57,414 bases of DNA, taken from positions 1-57,414 of the forward strand of contig JAFPXY010000006.1 in assembly GCA_017394515.1 (NCBI GenBank). Reading direction: 5' to 3'. The notes beneath the pieces were generated by a model. That model did no database searches and was not told the DNA's origin. It worked only from the letters and a program-made list of their open reading frames with translations. Each line of letters begins with the position of its first letter. Position 1 is the first letter of the stretch. Shown in pieces: positions 23,264 through 33,900 of the stretch. The translations under genes and the position numbers were made by a program. The stretch is from Bacillota bacterium. Its GTDB lineage: Bacteria; Bacillota; Clostridia; Peptostreptococcales; Anaerovoracaceae.

Positions 23264-26200
23264 TTATGCTTTTGTCTTGGCAGTCAATGCTTTGCTCCAC
23301 TTGGAGTAATATTTTGTGCCATTTATCGTCTTGTAGGTTCTTATCTTTACGTAATACTTGGTCTTAGCTTTGAGCTTGGTGACCTTCTTGGATACGTTTG
23401 AGTATCCCTTCACGGTCACTGTCTTCTTGTTCTTGGTGAAGGTGGAATTGGTGGCAAGCCAGATCTCGTAGCCAGTGATCCTTGTGGTCGACATCTTTCC
23501 CGACTGCTTGTTCCACTTGACAGTTATTCCTTTGCTCACTCCGGTCAGGCTCTTAAGAGTCGTTCCCTTAGGATTGATCTTGAAGTATACGGTCTTGGAT
23601 CCTGCATAGTTGCCCTTCAGAGTGACCTTGACGCTGTACTTGCCCACGTTCTTTCTACCGGAAGCGTACTTAACGGTATAATCTGATGTTGTAAGCTTCT
23701 TCGTGCCATCCTTTACGGTAACGGTAGGCTTTCTCTGTTTTCCGTTATATACATAGGATGTAGCACTCAAGGTGACCTTAGGCGTTATGCTCTTGACTCC
23801 GCTTACACTCAGCGTTTCCACTCTGGTCTTACCGCAGAGCTGGCAAGTATAAGTCATCTCTCCTGCCTTAGTCGCTGTAGGCTGCTTGGTAACTACGCCG
23901 GTATCCCACTTGTGGCCCATAGCGGGGATCTCTGTTGCAGAGGCTGAAATCGGTTCTATAGCGTCTTCATCCTTGAAGTACTTACCACAGTCATCGCACT
24001 TATAGTAGTCCGTATGTCCGTTCTTAGTGCAGGTGGCTGCCTTGGCTGCTACGTGGTGTACATGGTGTCCTGTAGCCTTCCAAGCATTTTCATTAAACTG
24101 TGCTCTGACGGATTCTTCAGTCGATGTGTCGCATACGCTGCATACGGCATATCCAGGGTATCCATCCGTCGTGCAGGTCGGCTTGATCTCATCGTGGACT
24201 ACCCATTTATGTCCGGTAGCTTTAATCTCCTTAAAGGTGCTCTTGCCGCACTTCTCGCAGACCTTATATGCCTCCCAGCCATCGACTACGCATGTCGCAG
24301 CCTTAGCTGCATAGTCTTTGTAGCTATGACTTCCTGCTGTAGTTGTAAAGGTGTTATCATAATCGATATGTCCACAGGTGCAGCTCGAGTAATACTTAGC
24401 ACCAGTCTCGCAATCGCCGGAGATAAGGCACTCTGCTCTCGGGTCATTATTGTTGTAATTATGCTGAGGATCGATATGAACTATGAAGTTGTCCTTAGCT
24501 ATCTCCGTCGCAAAATCACTTGTTCCGATGGTTCTGCTTTCATCCGCTTCTACCTTGATGCTCAGATCATGGACTTTCTTGTTGAAGTCGAAGGTGACCT
24601 TACTACTGTTGACCAGTTTACCGATGGTCAGTCCCATGGAAGTGAATCCGTTGTAATCCACTTCGCCGTTCTCATAGTAGATAGTGTGATTCTTGTTATC
24701 GAATTGGAAGCCTATGATAGCATCATCGATCTCAAGATTTCCGGTGTGCTTAAGATAAATGTTTCCCTCACACTCTACGGGAACTCCCAGAATGTTGCCC
24801 ATCATGGCTATGGTGAGGTCGCCGTTTCCTTCAAGAGTCAGATCGCCTTTGCAGTAGATACCGTAAGACTGAAGGGTATTCTCGGAGTCGCAGTCTATCT
24901 CATTTGATCCAACCAACCTTATGGTCAGATCACCATTTGAAGTGATGGCTGCTTCCTCTGTCCAAGAAGTTCCCCAATAGTTGCCGAGATCATCTCTGAA
25001 ACCGCTGGTATAAAGATTGAGATTTTCGATAGTAAGCGTTCTGGTATCTGCATCATACTCCCAGCCATTCTTTTCGAGATTGCCCGGCGTCTCTCTTGTT
25101 ACCGGTACTTTACGCACGTACAAATCCGGTTCGTTCTTCGACGTCTTAACACCAGTAGAGTATATAGTGCCGTTTAATCCCTGCCTGTAGTAAACCGTGT
25201 ACTGTGTATCAGGCTTGAGTCCGGAGATCCTTGGGCCTGCGGTCCAGTGCTCACCATCGACCGAAGCCATGATTCCTTCACAATCAGTATCTATGATTAT
25301 GCTTTTGTCGCTTGCATATATGTCGGTTGTATCAGCAGAGATCGTGTGTATATTCATCCAAGCATCTGTTGGGAAGTTGTTCCCCACATAGATCCTGTCA
25401 GGTCCCAGAGTGATGTCATAATAGTTTCCATCGCTATCCGCAGCATCTCTCCAAAATGCTCCTTCAACTGTCGGAAGGCTTATATATCCATTTTCACTTG
25501 TTGTAGTGCCCTGAACTCGTTTGCCATCCGGATAGTAGAGGTTATAGCTGACGTTCACCGGCCCGTTGGACGGCTGTGCCTGAGGTGAAGATTGGATCTT
25601 TTTCTCGAACTTATGCATCTGGCGCATGCCATTTCTTCCGGCATTGTCCACATTAACTCTGGCCTCAATATAGATAGGTACAGTATTCGGTGATGCCTTC
25701 AGAGCTTCGATGTAATCGCCGTTTTCTTCATCTTCAACGAATCTGTAGTAACCGCTGTTATAGGTCTTACCCTCTTCCATATTGACAACGAGCTCTACGT
25801 TTGAAGTCTCTCCCTCAAGAAGGTCATTCATATAGATCTTGTCACCTACGCCTAAATTGAAGTCTTTGATATTGTACTTCGGGATAGGAGAGTTCGTAAA
25901 GTCACCATCTTGAATGGTAAGAAGATCATATCCTGTAACAGTTATGGTCTTATTGTCATCAGAATATCTTTCGATACACTCATCACCGGCAAGTTCTCCG
26001 TTCAGATAGAGCTTCACATCATCTGCAAAATACTGTGCCGAGCCATCTGGTATGAAGATCCTCACTTCAGGTCCGGTCTGAACGCCTCTTATGAATTGCT
26101 GTATATAGTTTGAATTTACACTGGAATAACCCAGAGCTTTTACGATGTCTACCGCGTCCGCACCCTTGGTCTCGCGGATGATGGTCTCAAATTTGTTTCC

Positions 26201-29200
26201 ACCGGTAGCTGCGTAAACTCTTACCTGATCTTCCCAATCTTCTACGCCGTCGCCTTCTCTTACTACCTCAGGGAAGTCCACATAGACTTTTTCTATGGCG
26301 GGATTCGTCATGCCGACGGATGCCATGAATCTATAGGAAAGAGTGACTGTATCAAGTATGTTGTTATCCTCAAACTTCAGGTGGTTAGCCTTGTCGGTAA
26401 CGTTGACCAGATTTCCATCAGCTTCAGTTACCGTCATTCTGAATTCAGGCTCTCTCAGGAAGGTGAAATTCGAATCTGCCTTGAGGACTACGTTCACATT
26501 GTAGACCGTCATATCCTGACAGGTAGCCGAACTGGACAGTTTCTCGCTGCTCTTTCCTTTGGTCCAATATACCTGATCCACGTAGTAATTGGCATCGGTG
26601 GGTACATTTGCAGAAAGATCGAAGGTCTTTCCAACCTCAGGAGGCGATATGTCAAATACTTCAAAGTATGGGATCCTTGCAGTCACCTCTACTCTGATGG
26701 TGCGATTATTTCCATCAGGGCTCTTAAGGGTTATGCTGCTTGAACCTGCCTCATTTCCGATGACCAGTTCACCCTTATCGTTAAGAGTTGCTATCGACGG
26801 ATCTGTAGCTGTGAAAGTATCGCCTTCTTTATACAGCCATCCAACGCTGGCGTTTGCAGGAAGCGTATAAGCTGTCAGGTATTTCTCAGGGTGCTCTTCA
26901 TCCTTATCGATTTCTATGACATCCTGTTCTCTGTTAAAGTCGACTTTCTGTACTTCTACCTCATAGTTTAACGGTTCCAGTCCGCTTTCGACTTTGATCC
27001 AGCGACCCTTATTTGTATAAATGTATGCATAGGTCTCATGCTCATGTCTGGCGTCAATCTTGGAAAGATCATATCCTTCAGGATAGAAGTCCTTAGGGAA
27101 TTCCACGGCGGGAATATCTTTTGCAGATTTCACGTTCAGATCTTCAAGATACATGCCGTAGTCGAAAGCGCAATATACGACTTCATTGACATATTCATCA
27201 TCCGACAATCCTTTTATGCTATCGATCTTCATCTTAAGCGGATTATCTTTTGTAATGTATTCACCGTCATATTCGGCAGTCATTGTGCCTTCAAGCTTGA
27301 GCTGGATCTTCGGCAAGGTATAAGGACGTGAGTAGAATACCTGCACAAAGTCGAAGTCCTGTTTCCAACGTACGTTGACAACTGTCGCCTTGCAGTAGAT
27401 GGTCTTTCCAGAAAGTTCCTTCGGTATGTAGCATCTATCCATGCTTGTGGCATCTGTTCTGTTATTAGCCATGTCAAGATCATAGCTAGGTGACAGTTTA
27501 AGGTCGTCTCTGTTGGCATACATCTCGCCGGAATACATATGAATCATCTCTGCGGTCCATTCTGAAGGATCTCTCGGAAGTCCTATGTTTTCATCATAGT
27601 AGGATTCGCCGTCTTCCGTCGTCCATTCTCTCTTCGGATCGTTTGGACGAAGGGTATTCTTGTATTCATGGCCATCCGTGTATATCTTCCATTGTTCAGG
27701 GATGTGATTCTTCTTTCTTGCCACAGAGCCCTTATACACGTTGGTCGTTCCGGCTATTAGCGTATCTTCTCCGCTATCGTTCTTCACATACCACTGATAG
27801 TAAACGTCGAAGATCTTATTAGATTCAAAGTCAACCTTGCCTGCCTGTCCGTTTTTGAGCTGAACGTATGCATCTACTCCCGGATAAGGGAAGCCTACCC
27901 ACTGAAGTGGAGTATAACCTTCAACCAGGGTTTCTTCTCCGGTATCGATAAGGTCGTCTTTGCTATAGCACTCAAAGATCATGGATGTCTTGTATACTGC
28001 AGGCTCCATTTCATGTTCATACTTGTTGACACGTACGTCATAGCCGTATTTCATATACTCCTTGACCTCAAGCTCTATGCGGTACATATCTCCTGACTGG
28101 AAACCTGGGAACCCGGTATTTTTTTCTTTGATTTGCTGTTCCAGCTTATACAGATATATTCTTCCCTTGATGCCGTCGTTATTATCTCCGTACTCCGCTT
28201 CAAGAAGAGGCTTATTAGATCCATATCTGCTGTCTTCGCTGATGTTTTCTCTTGTCAGCGGATCCACCCTGTACACTTTGTAGGTGAACCACTTCATATT
28301 TGCTTTGTAGTTTTGATTATATGCTGCATAGGAAGCGTTGGAAGCGCCATTTTGAGCCAATACTTTTTCCCAACTGCCATTTTCAAGGTTTTGCTGCATA
28401 TATAGCTGTCCGGAGCGGAAATACATAGATGCGTTACCAACCCTGAAATTGTCTATTTCATTTCCTTTTGTATCCTTCGGCGTCCTGTAGAACCAGGTCT
28501 CCGAGGAGTACATTCCATCTCCATAGACATTTGTTCCGGGCAGATAAGGAGTCACGTAATAACCCTTTGTAGTCCTCAGATCCAAAGGATAGGTGAATAT
28601 CTTCTCTGACATGCTGAAGGCTCCGTCTCTGACGTTCTCTCCTTCGCTCTCCAAAGCCACGTTCAGGTCTTCTGCCTGGTTGCCATTTTCATCGTCATAA
28701 GTAGTCTTAAGTCTGAATGAATAGTAAGCAGGGGTTCTTGGCGTGTTGGGTCTAACCTGAAGATAGGTCTTTTCTCTCAGTTCATTATCTCCGCAGAACA
28801 ATCTGTAATGGTAGATCTCATCATTTTTGCTCTTGTTCTCATCCATGAGTACCAAAGAACCATCGCCGTAGGTATCCGTTATCTGGATTCTTCCATCCTT
28901 TATCATATCCACTCCATAGGATGTAACTCCCAGATTGACTGTTCCGGGTGTTCCGACAAAGGTCTTGAAGTTGCTGTCTCCTCCTTCATCCATGATTGCC
29001 AGCATGTTGTACTCATAATAGTTCCTGAAGGTACCGGCACGTACTGAGATGTTTCTGGTATCTATGGGATCTCCATTCTTCTCAAACAGCACTTCTTCTA
29101 AGCCTGCGGTCTCACTGCGGTTCAGAGTGACCAATTGATCGCTCTTATCGATAGTTGCACCGGACTTTTTAGCATTAGTCTGAAGTCTCTCCTGATTGTT

Positions 29201-30652
29201 ATTTGCACGGACTATATTGAATATATTAGCGCCGGTTTTACCTTCAAAAGTACCTCCATAGATATAGGCAAGGCCACCGGGATACTTGCCATTGGAACCG
29301 ACTTTGTCCCCCATTCTTACAAGTTCAACTACCGCATTTCTTACATTGGGGCTCGAACCATAACCTTCGAATTTACCGTCGTAGCAAACGAAGGTGCCAT
29401 CTGCTCCAACATGGACGCAGGTACCGAATACCTGCTCTACGATCTTTGATTCTTCGCTTCCCCTGAAGAACTTAGCGATACCTTCGCAAACAGCAACGAC
29501 TCCATCCACCATATTCTCGATGGCGGTCTTATCCAAAGCCTTGTCAACTATCTCCTTACGGCCCTTGGCGAGTTGGGTGTTCTTATCGTCTTTTGCTGTG
29601 GAATCACCATTCGAACTATTGGATTCAGTGGAATCCTTGTCTGACTGCTTCTCGGATACAGTCTTCTCTCTTCCCGTCTTCCCATCTTCGGAACCAGCTT
29701 CTGTAGGGGTCTTTACTTTCTCTTCTTTCTTGGCTCCTTCTCCGGTCCTCTGTTTGGTCATGGAATCCGATCCGCCGTTCTTGTCATAATCTTTTTCCAT
29801 GGATTGGGATATCTTATCCTGGATGTCACTGTACTGAGCCGTCGCTATATCTATGCCAGAGGCATAACTGGCAATGTTGACGCCAAGTTCCACTGCCTGG
29901 CCGATAACTTTCTTGACGTTGGACCAAGTGAATCCGGAATCGTCCATAACCTTGCTTCTACCAGCCTGGTATCTACCTCCGTAAATTACCAGATTTCCAT
30001 TATTTACCCAGAAAATATCCCTGGTTGTATAATAGCGTATCTTGCCCTCGTCATCATCATAGGGGTCGATCATCCTGGCTGTGAATTTGATCAAGCCGGT
30101 TCCCTCGCCATATGTATCGCTGGAATCTATGATCGTTAAGGTAGCTCCATCTTCGATTTCAAAGAGGGTGTGAAAGTGGAAAGCTGTATGTTGCGTCTGA
30201 GCATAATTATAATCTCCATTGACCTTATTGCTGTCATCATGGATATATATCTTTCTTCCATTGAGATCCAGAACCTTATCGGACTTGATGACTATGGGCT
30301 TCATATTTGTCTTCCCATAATATGCCTCTATACTTCTGGTCAATGAAATATAGGTGTCTTCAGGATCCTGAGACTCCATAACCTCCCTTAAGTCTTGCAC
30401 AGTATCACCGGGGTGTATCCATCGATACCGATTATCGCTGCTTTTATAAAAGTCTGCGTTGACTACAGAATTTTTGTAGTCAATAAGATCCCGCATAGTC
30501 TGCACCGGGCTCTTATTATAGTTAAAGTCAAAGTTAATATTGGTATAGCTGGCCGCGGAAGCCGAAGTTACATATGGTCCTATGGCCCCAAAGGACGTAA
30601 GGATCATACAAAGCGACACGCATATGACCAGTATCCGCTTCAGGCTCTTCAT
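23264..30652 (-). CDS. Giant secreted multidomain surface protein (2,462 residues)
   Basis: The signal peptide covers about residues 1-34. A beta-solenoid-like region with repeated YGG-x-x-x-x-x and SSPN-x-RNAVVE motifs covers about 60-560. It is interrupted at about 229-411 by a helical, then highly charged, segment. A long middle region of beta-rich domains follows. Near 1830-2000 is a polygalacturonase-like or carbohydrate-binding solenoid (GDLTIRLVGSNEID, GDLTLEGNGDLTI). Residues about 2075-2270 carry four or five Cys-pair repeats of the AATC-x-DG-x-x-x-Y-x-C-x-x-CG type. MBG/YDG-like and fibronectin III domains end the protein. No anchor motif is seen. It is paralogous to the 2,612-residue protein encoded at 35935-43773. 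AAGGAGGT precedes the ATG. Confidence 0.85.
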   Translation of the reverse strand: MKSLKRILVICVSLCMILTSFGAIGPYVTSASAASYTNINFDFNYNKSPVQTMRDLIDYKNSVVNADFYKSSDNRYRWIHPGDTVQDLREVMESQDPEDTYISLTRSIEAYYGKTNMKPIVIKSDKVLDLNGRKIYIHDDSNKVNGDYNYAQTQHTAFHFHTLFEIEDGATLTIIDSSDTYGEGTGLIKFTARMIDPYDDDEGKIRYYTTRDIFWVNNGNLVIYGGRYQAGRSKVMDDSGFTWSNVKKVIGQAVELGVNIASYASGIDIATAQYSDIQDKISQSMEKDYDKNGGSDSMTKQRTGEGAKKEEKVKTPTEAGSEDGKTGREKTVSEKQSDKDSTESNSSNGDSTAKDDKNTQLAKGRKEIVDKALDKTAIENMVDGVVAVCEGIAKFFRGSEESKIVEQVFGTCVHVGADGTFVCYDGKFEGYGSSPNVRNAVVELVRMGDKVGSNGKYPGGLAYIYGGTFEGKTGANIFNIVRANNNQERLQTNAKKSGATIDKSDQLVTLNRSETAGLEEVLFEKNGDPIDTRNISVRAGTFRNYYEYNMLAIMDEGGDSNFKTFVGTPGTVNLGVTSYGVDMIKDGRIQITDTYGDGSLVLMDENKSKNDEIYHYRLFCGDNELREKTYLQVRPNTPRTPAYYSFRLKTTYDDENGNQAEDLNVALESEGENVRDGAFSMSEKIFTYPLDLRTTKGYYVTPYLPGTNVYGDGMYSSETWFYRTPKDTKGNEIDNFRVGNASMYFRSGQLYMQQNLENGSWEKVLAQNGASNASYAAYNQNYKANMKWFTYKVYRVDPLTRENISEDSRYGSNKPLLEAEYGDNNDGIKGRIYLYKLEQQIKEKNTGFPGFQSGDMYRIELEVKEYMKYGYDVRVNKYEHEMEPAVYKTSMIFECYSKDDLIDTGEETLVEGYTPLQWVGFPYPGVDAYVQLKNGQAGKVDFESNKIFDVYYQWYVKNDSGEDTLIAGTTNVYKGSVARKKNHIPEQWKIYTDGHEYKNTLRPNDPKREWTTEDGESYYDENIGLPRDPSEWTAEMIHMYSGEMYANRDDLKLSPSYDLDMANNRTDATSMDRCYIPKELSGKTIYCKATVVNVRWKQDFDFVQVFYSRPYTLPKIQLKLEGTMTAEYDGEYITKDNPLKMKIDSIKGLSDDEYVNEVVYCAFDYGMYLEDLNVKSAKDIPAVEFPKDFYPEGYDLSKIDARHEHETYAYIYTNKGRWIKVESGLEPLNYEVEVQKVDFNREQDVIEIDKDEEHPEKYLTAYTLPANASVGWLYKEGDTFTATDPSIATLNDKGELVIGNEAGSSSITLKSPDGNNRTIRVEVTARIPYFEVFDISPPEVGKTFDLSANVPTDANYYVDQVYWTKGKSSEKLSSSATCQDMTVYNVNVVLKADSNFTFLREPEFRMTVTEADGNLVNVTDKANHLKFEDNNILDTVTLSYRFMASVGMTNPAIEKVYVDFPEVVREGDGVEDWEDQVRVYAATGGNKFETIIRETKGADAVDIVKALGYSSVNSNYIQQFIRGVQTGPEVRIFIPDGSAQYFADDVKLYLNGELAGDECIERYSDDNKTITVTGYDLLTIQDGDFTNSPIPKYNIKDFNLGVGDKIYMNDLLEGETSNVELVVNMEEGKTYNSGYYRFVEDEENGDYIEALKASPNTVPIYIEARVNVDNAGRNGMRQMHKFEKKIQSSPQAQPSNGPVNVSYNLYYPDGKRVQGTTTSENGYISLPTVEGAFWRDAADSDGNYYDITLGPDRIYVGNNFPTDAWMNIHTISADTTDIYASDKSIIIDTDCEGIMASVDGEHWTAGPRISGLKPDTQYTVYYRQGLNGTIYSTGVKTSKNEPDLYVRKVPVTRETPGNLEKNGWEYDADTRTLTIENLNLYTSGFRDDLGNYWGTSWTEEAAITSNGDLTIRLVGSNEIDCDSENTLQSYGIYCKGDLTLEGNGDLTIAMMGNILGVPVECEGNIYLKHTGNLEIDDAIIGFQFDNKNHTIYYENGEVDYNGFTSMGLTIGKLVNSSKVTFDFNKKVHDLSIKVEADESRTIGTSDFATEIAKDNFIVHIDPQHNYNNNDPRAECLISGDCETGAKYYSSCTCGHIDYDNTFTTTAGSHSYKDYAAKAATCVVDGWEAYKVCEKCGKSTFKEIKATGHKWVVHDEIKPTCTTDGYPGYAVCSVCDTSTEESVRAQFNENAWKATGHHVHHVAAKAATCTKNGHTDYYKCDDCGKYFKDEDAIEPISASATEIPAMGHKWDTGVVTKQPTATKAGEMTYTCQLCGKTRVETLSVSGVKSITPKVTLSATSYVYNGKQRKPTVTVKDGTKKLTTSDYTVKYASGRKNVGKYSVKVTLKGNYAGSKTVYFKINPKGTTLKSLTGVSKGITVKWNKQSGKMSTTRITGYEIWLATNSTFTKNKKTVTVKGYSNVSKKVTKLKAKTKYYVKIRTYKTINGTKYYSKWSKALTAKTKA

Positions 30653-30973
30653 GATGGTACCTCCTTGTTATATCTAAAAGGAAAATATCTTTATAAATTA
30701 AAAAGGCACAGCTGCCTTAAAAAGGACCAAACTATGCCTGTATTATCAAAAAATCCTCGTCTGAGTTCCTGCTATATAGTTCAGAACACGCCATTTCTTC
30801 ATGATTCCCTCTCTCTCATTATCTCATAGGGAAAACAATCTGTTTATTATAGTTATTTTACCATAGTGACGCATAAAATGGCAAGAACTATTATTTTAAA
30901 AAATTGTACTATTTGTTCATTTTTTGGCTACCTCGTTTAGTAAAAGACTTATCATTCAAACAAATGCGTTGGC
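30653..30973. other. Intergenic region with terminator, split repeat and leader
   Basis: This 321-bp gap contains the hairpin AAGGCA-CAGC-TGCCTT, which with a T run on the minus strand ends the LRR gene. It also holds two segments (about 30717-30750 and 30881-30925) that recur fused together at 47725-47803. About 130 bp of unique sequence separates them here and should hold the promoter of the 2,462-residue gene; TATAAT is seen on the minus strand at 30846-30851 without a good -35 box. Confidence 0.55.
30695..30750 (-). terminator. Terminator of the LRR surface protein gene
   Basis: On the minus strand GGCATAG can pair with CTGTGCC across a long loop, or the inner AAGGCA with TGCCTT, followed by TTTTTAATTT. 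The same fold, with GGCATAG/CTATGCC, ends the lyase operon at 47707-47748; the U to G change keeps the pairing. Confidence 0.6.
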
Positions 30974-33900
30974 TTATTTGGTGACCTGTACCTTGATCTT
31001 AAAGGCTACGCCGTTCACCTTTATAGTGACGTTAGCCTTTCCGGCCTTAAGGCCTTTGATCTTGACCGTTGAGGTATTCTTCGAGGTGGTGGTCACCTTG
31101 ACAACTGTCTTCTTTGATGTGGAATAGACATTTGCCACCGATGCCGCTCTGCCTGTAATCTTTACAGTCAGGTATTTGCCCTTCTTTACTTTGTAGGTGG
31201 TGGTGGCCTTGAATTTTTTGCCCCCAATGGTGATGGTCGGGCTGGTAGTGACGGTTATCTTGCACTTAAGAGTCGAGCCATCCTTCAGAGTGGCTGTTAT
31301 GGTAGCCGTACCTTTCTTAAGGGTGGTCACCATGCCCTTGGAAGTGACGGTGGCCACAGCCTTAGCGCTCGTCTTCCAGGACTTGGCGGTGCCGTTCTTC
31401 ACCTTGAGGGTCACGGTATTGCCCGCCTTAAGGCTCTTCTTTGAATAGTTCAGGGAAGGCTTCATGGGAAGATCCACAGCCGAATGATCCTCGATGGGCT
31501 CCTCTCCGGCAGCATCCCAGAACCACTCGCCGCAATCCTCGCAGTAGTAGTATGGCTTATAGCCTTTCTCAGTCGTAGTGGGATCCTTTCCTTCCACGTA
31601 GACCATAAAGTGATAGTGCTCGCCGGGATCCGGAACGTAGGCTTCAAAGTAGATGCCCTCGTTGGCTTCAGCATATTCCTGTGCTGCGCTTCCTTCCACG
31701 CCTACGATGAGATACCAGGGTATCAGTTTGAGTTCGCCATCATAGCCATCATCTCCTTTTTGATAGCCGAAGGCTTTATCTCCGATGGCCTTGACATTAG
31801 GAGGTATCTTGATGGATCCGGTATACTCGTGATCATCTCCGGTATCGTATTCGGGATCGTACTCCCAATAATCATATCCGGTGCCCACGAAGGCCTCTTC
31901 ACCGATCTCTCTGACGGAGGCGCTGATCTTAATGAAGCCATTCTCGGATATGCCTACGTTCGAATATCTGAAAGCTCGCGGCCCGATATATTCAACGCCG
32001 AGAGGTATGATGATCTCCTTCAGGTGAGTCTTGTCAAAGGCCTCCTCTCCTATGGAGTTTACGCTTCCGGAGATCTCCAGTTTGACGGGATATGAATCCA
32101 GAGGATCAGGAGACATCTCCTTGAACACTCTGTCTCCTATGCTCGTGATGCCGTTTTCTATGATGATCCGCTCAATTATATAATTGAATTCGCTCCAGGG
32201 AGCGGTCTCTCCGTCGAGCTCCAGATCGCCCGAGCCGCTTATCCTTAAGGTCAATGTCGCATCATCGAAATTCCAGTGTATATCACCAAGGTCTCCGGAA
32301 TTCGGATCGAACCAGGTCAGACCATTGGCCTGAATATAGTAGTATGCCTCACTGCCGTGCGGCGTGGAGATCGTGAACTCCGGCGATGCCACAGGTGAGT
32401 CATAGCTTCCCTTATATCCCAAAGCACGTTCACCGATGATGACTACTGATCTCCTGAGGCTGACTGCCGTAAGAGGGGTATTGAAGAAAGCCTCCTTCCC
32501 TATGCTGCTGAGTTTATTATTCGTGGTGAGCTCAGCGACCCCGGAGTTCGCAAATGCTCTGTCTCCTATCGTTGTCATAAAATAGTTCAGTGTAACTTTG
32601 CTTAAACTGCTGCAGCCTTCGAAAGCGCTTTCTTCGATGGTTTCAATGTTTTCGCCTAAGCCCACTGACGCCAGGCTTACGCAGTCTCGGAAAGCGTTCT
32701 TTTCCACTGTCTTTACAGACCTTCCGAGCGCGATAGAACTGAGGGATGTACATCCTCTGAAGGTGTCTTCTTTTACTACCTTTAACAGATCAGGCAATTT
32801 TACGGATCTAAGCGATGTGCAATCCTCAAAGGCACCCTTTCCGATGTCTTTCACGCCAAGAGACGTGACTTTTTCAAGATATGGGAGACCGCTGAAAGCG
32901 TAGTCCGGAATAGAATTGAACGCAGCATTGCTCTCCACTCCTATGGACCGGATCTCCTCTTTAAAATCATTCCATGGATAGGTCTCGTGCTCTGGGAACT
33001 CTATTCCGCCAAGGGTCAGGCTGCCGCTCGCATATTCAAAAGTCCACGGCATGTTGTCCATGTAGCCCATCCTGCCTTTGACTGCCGTTACATGATCATT
33101 TCCTTCAGCGAAGGAGAAGGCGGGGCTTGCATCGTTCATGGTATAAAGCGTCGCGCTGCCATACATCCAGTTACCGCCGTCGATTCCTTTATCAGGATCT
33201 CCTACGTAATAATTAATGATATTTTTGCCTATGGTGGTCACGCTGTCAGGGATCATCAATCTATATAGATTATTCTTAGTGTCGCCCGATGCGAACGCGT
33301 AGTCTCCGATCTTAGTCAGTCCTTCCGGGAGGATTACTTTGCCAAGCACTTTTGTCCCAGCGAAGGCCAGATCGCCCACCGACGTAACGCCCTCTTCAAC
33401 TATCACGGTAATGATCTGATCTCTGTAGTCATGCCAGGGCTGCTCCAGACCGGTGCTGTAGTCAGCCATCCTGCCGCTGCCGAATATCCTTAAGGTATTC
33501 GTCTTCTTGTCATATCTATATCTCACGTCGCCTGTCTCGCCCACGTACATACTGTAATCGCAGGTGAGCCCGGCGTTCAAAGCATATTCCTCCGCTTTCG
33601 ACCCTTCGGTAACGTAGACGATCAGATCAGTATTGATAACATCCTTCCCATCCTTGTCCTTATAGCCGAAGGCTTTGGTCTTGATAGTTGTGACCGAAGG
33701 CGGTATCACGATCTCCTGAAGAGGGCAGTTATGGAATGCTCTGAGCCCTATGGTGGTGATCGAATCGCCGATCACTACCTTTTCCAGATGTTCATAGTCT
33801 CCCTCCTCTGCATAGAAAGCTTTGCTTCCTATTTCCGTAAGCTCTCCGCCGATATCGATTGACGTGATCTTGTCGGTTCTTGTGAACCAGGGAGGGTTGT

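Noticed and set aside
24014..24907. Plus-strand open frame of 297 codons with hydrophobic stretches
   Set aside because: It is antisense to the Cys-pair and solenoid part of the giant surface protein and has no supporting start.
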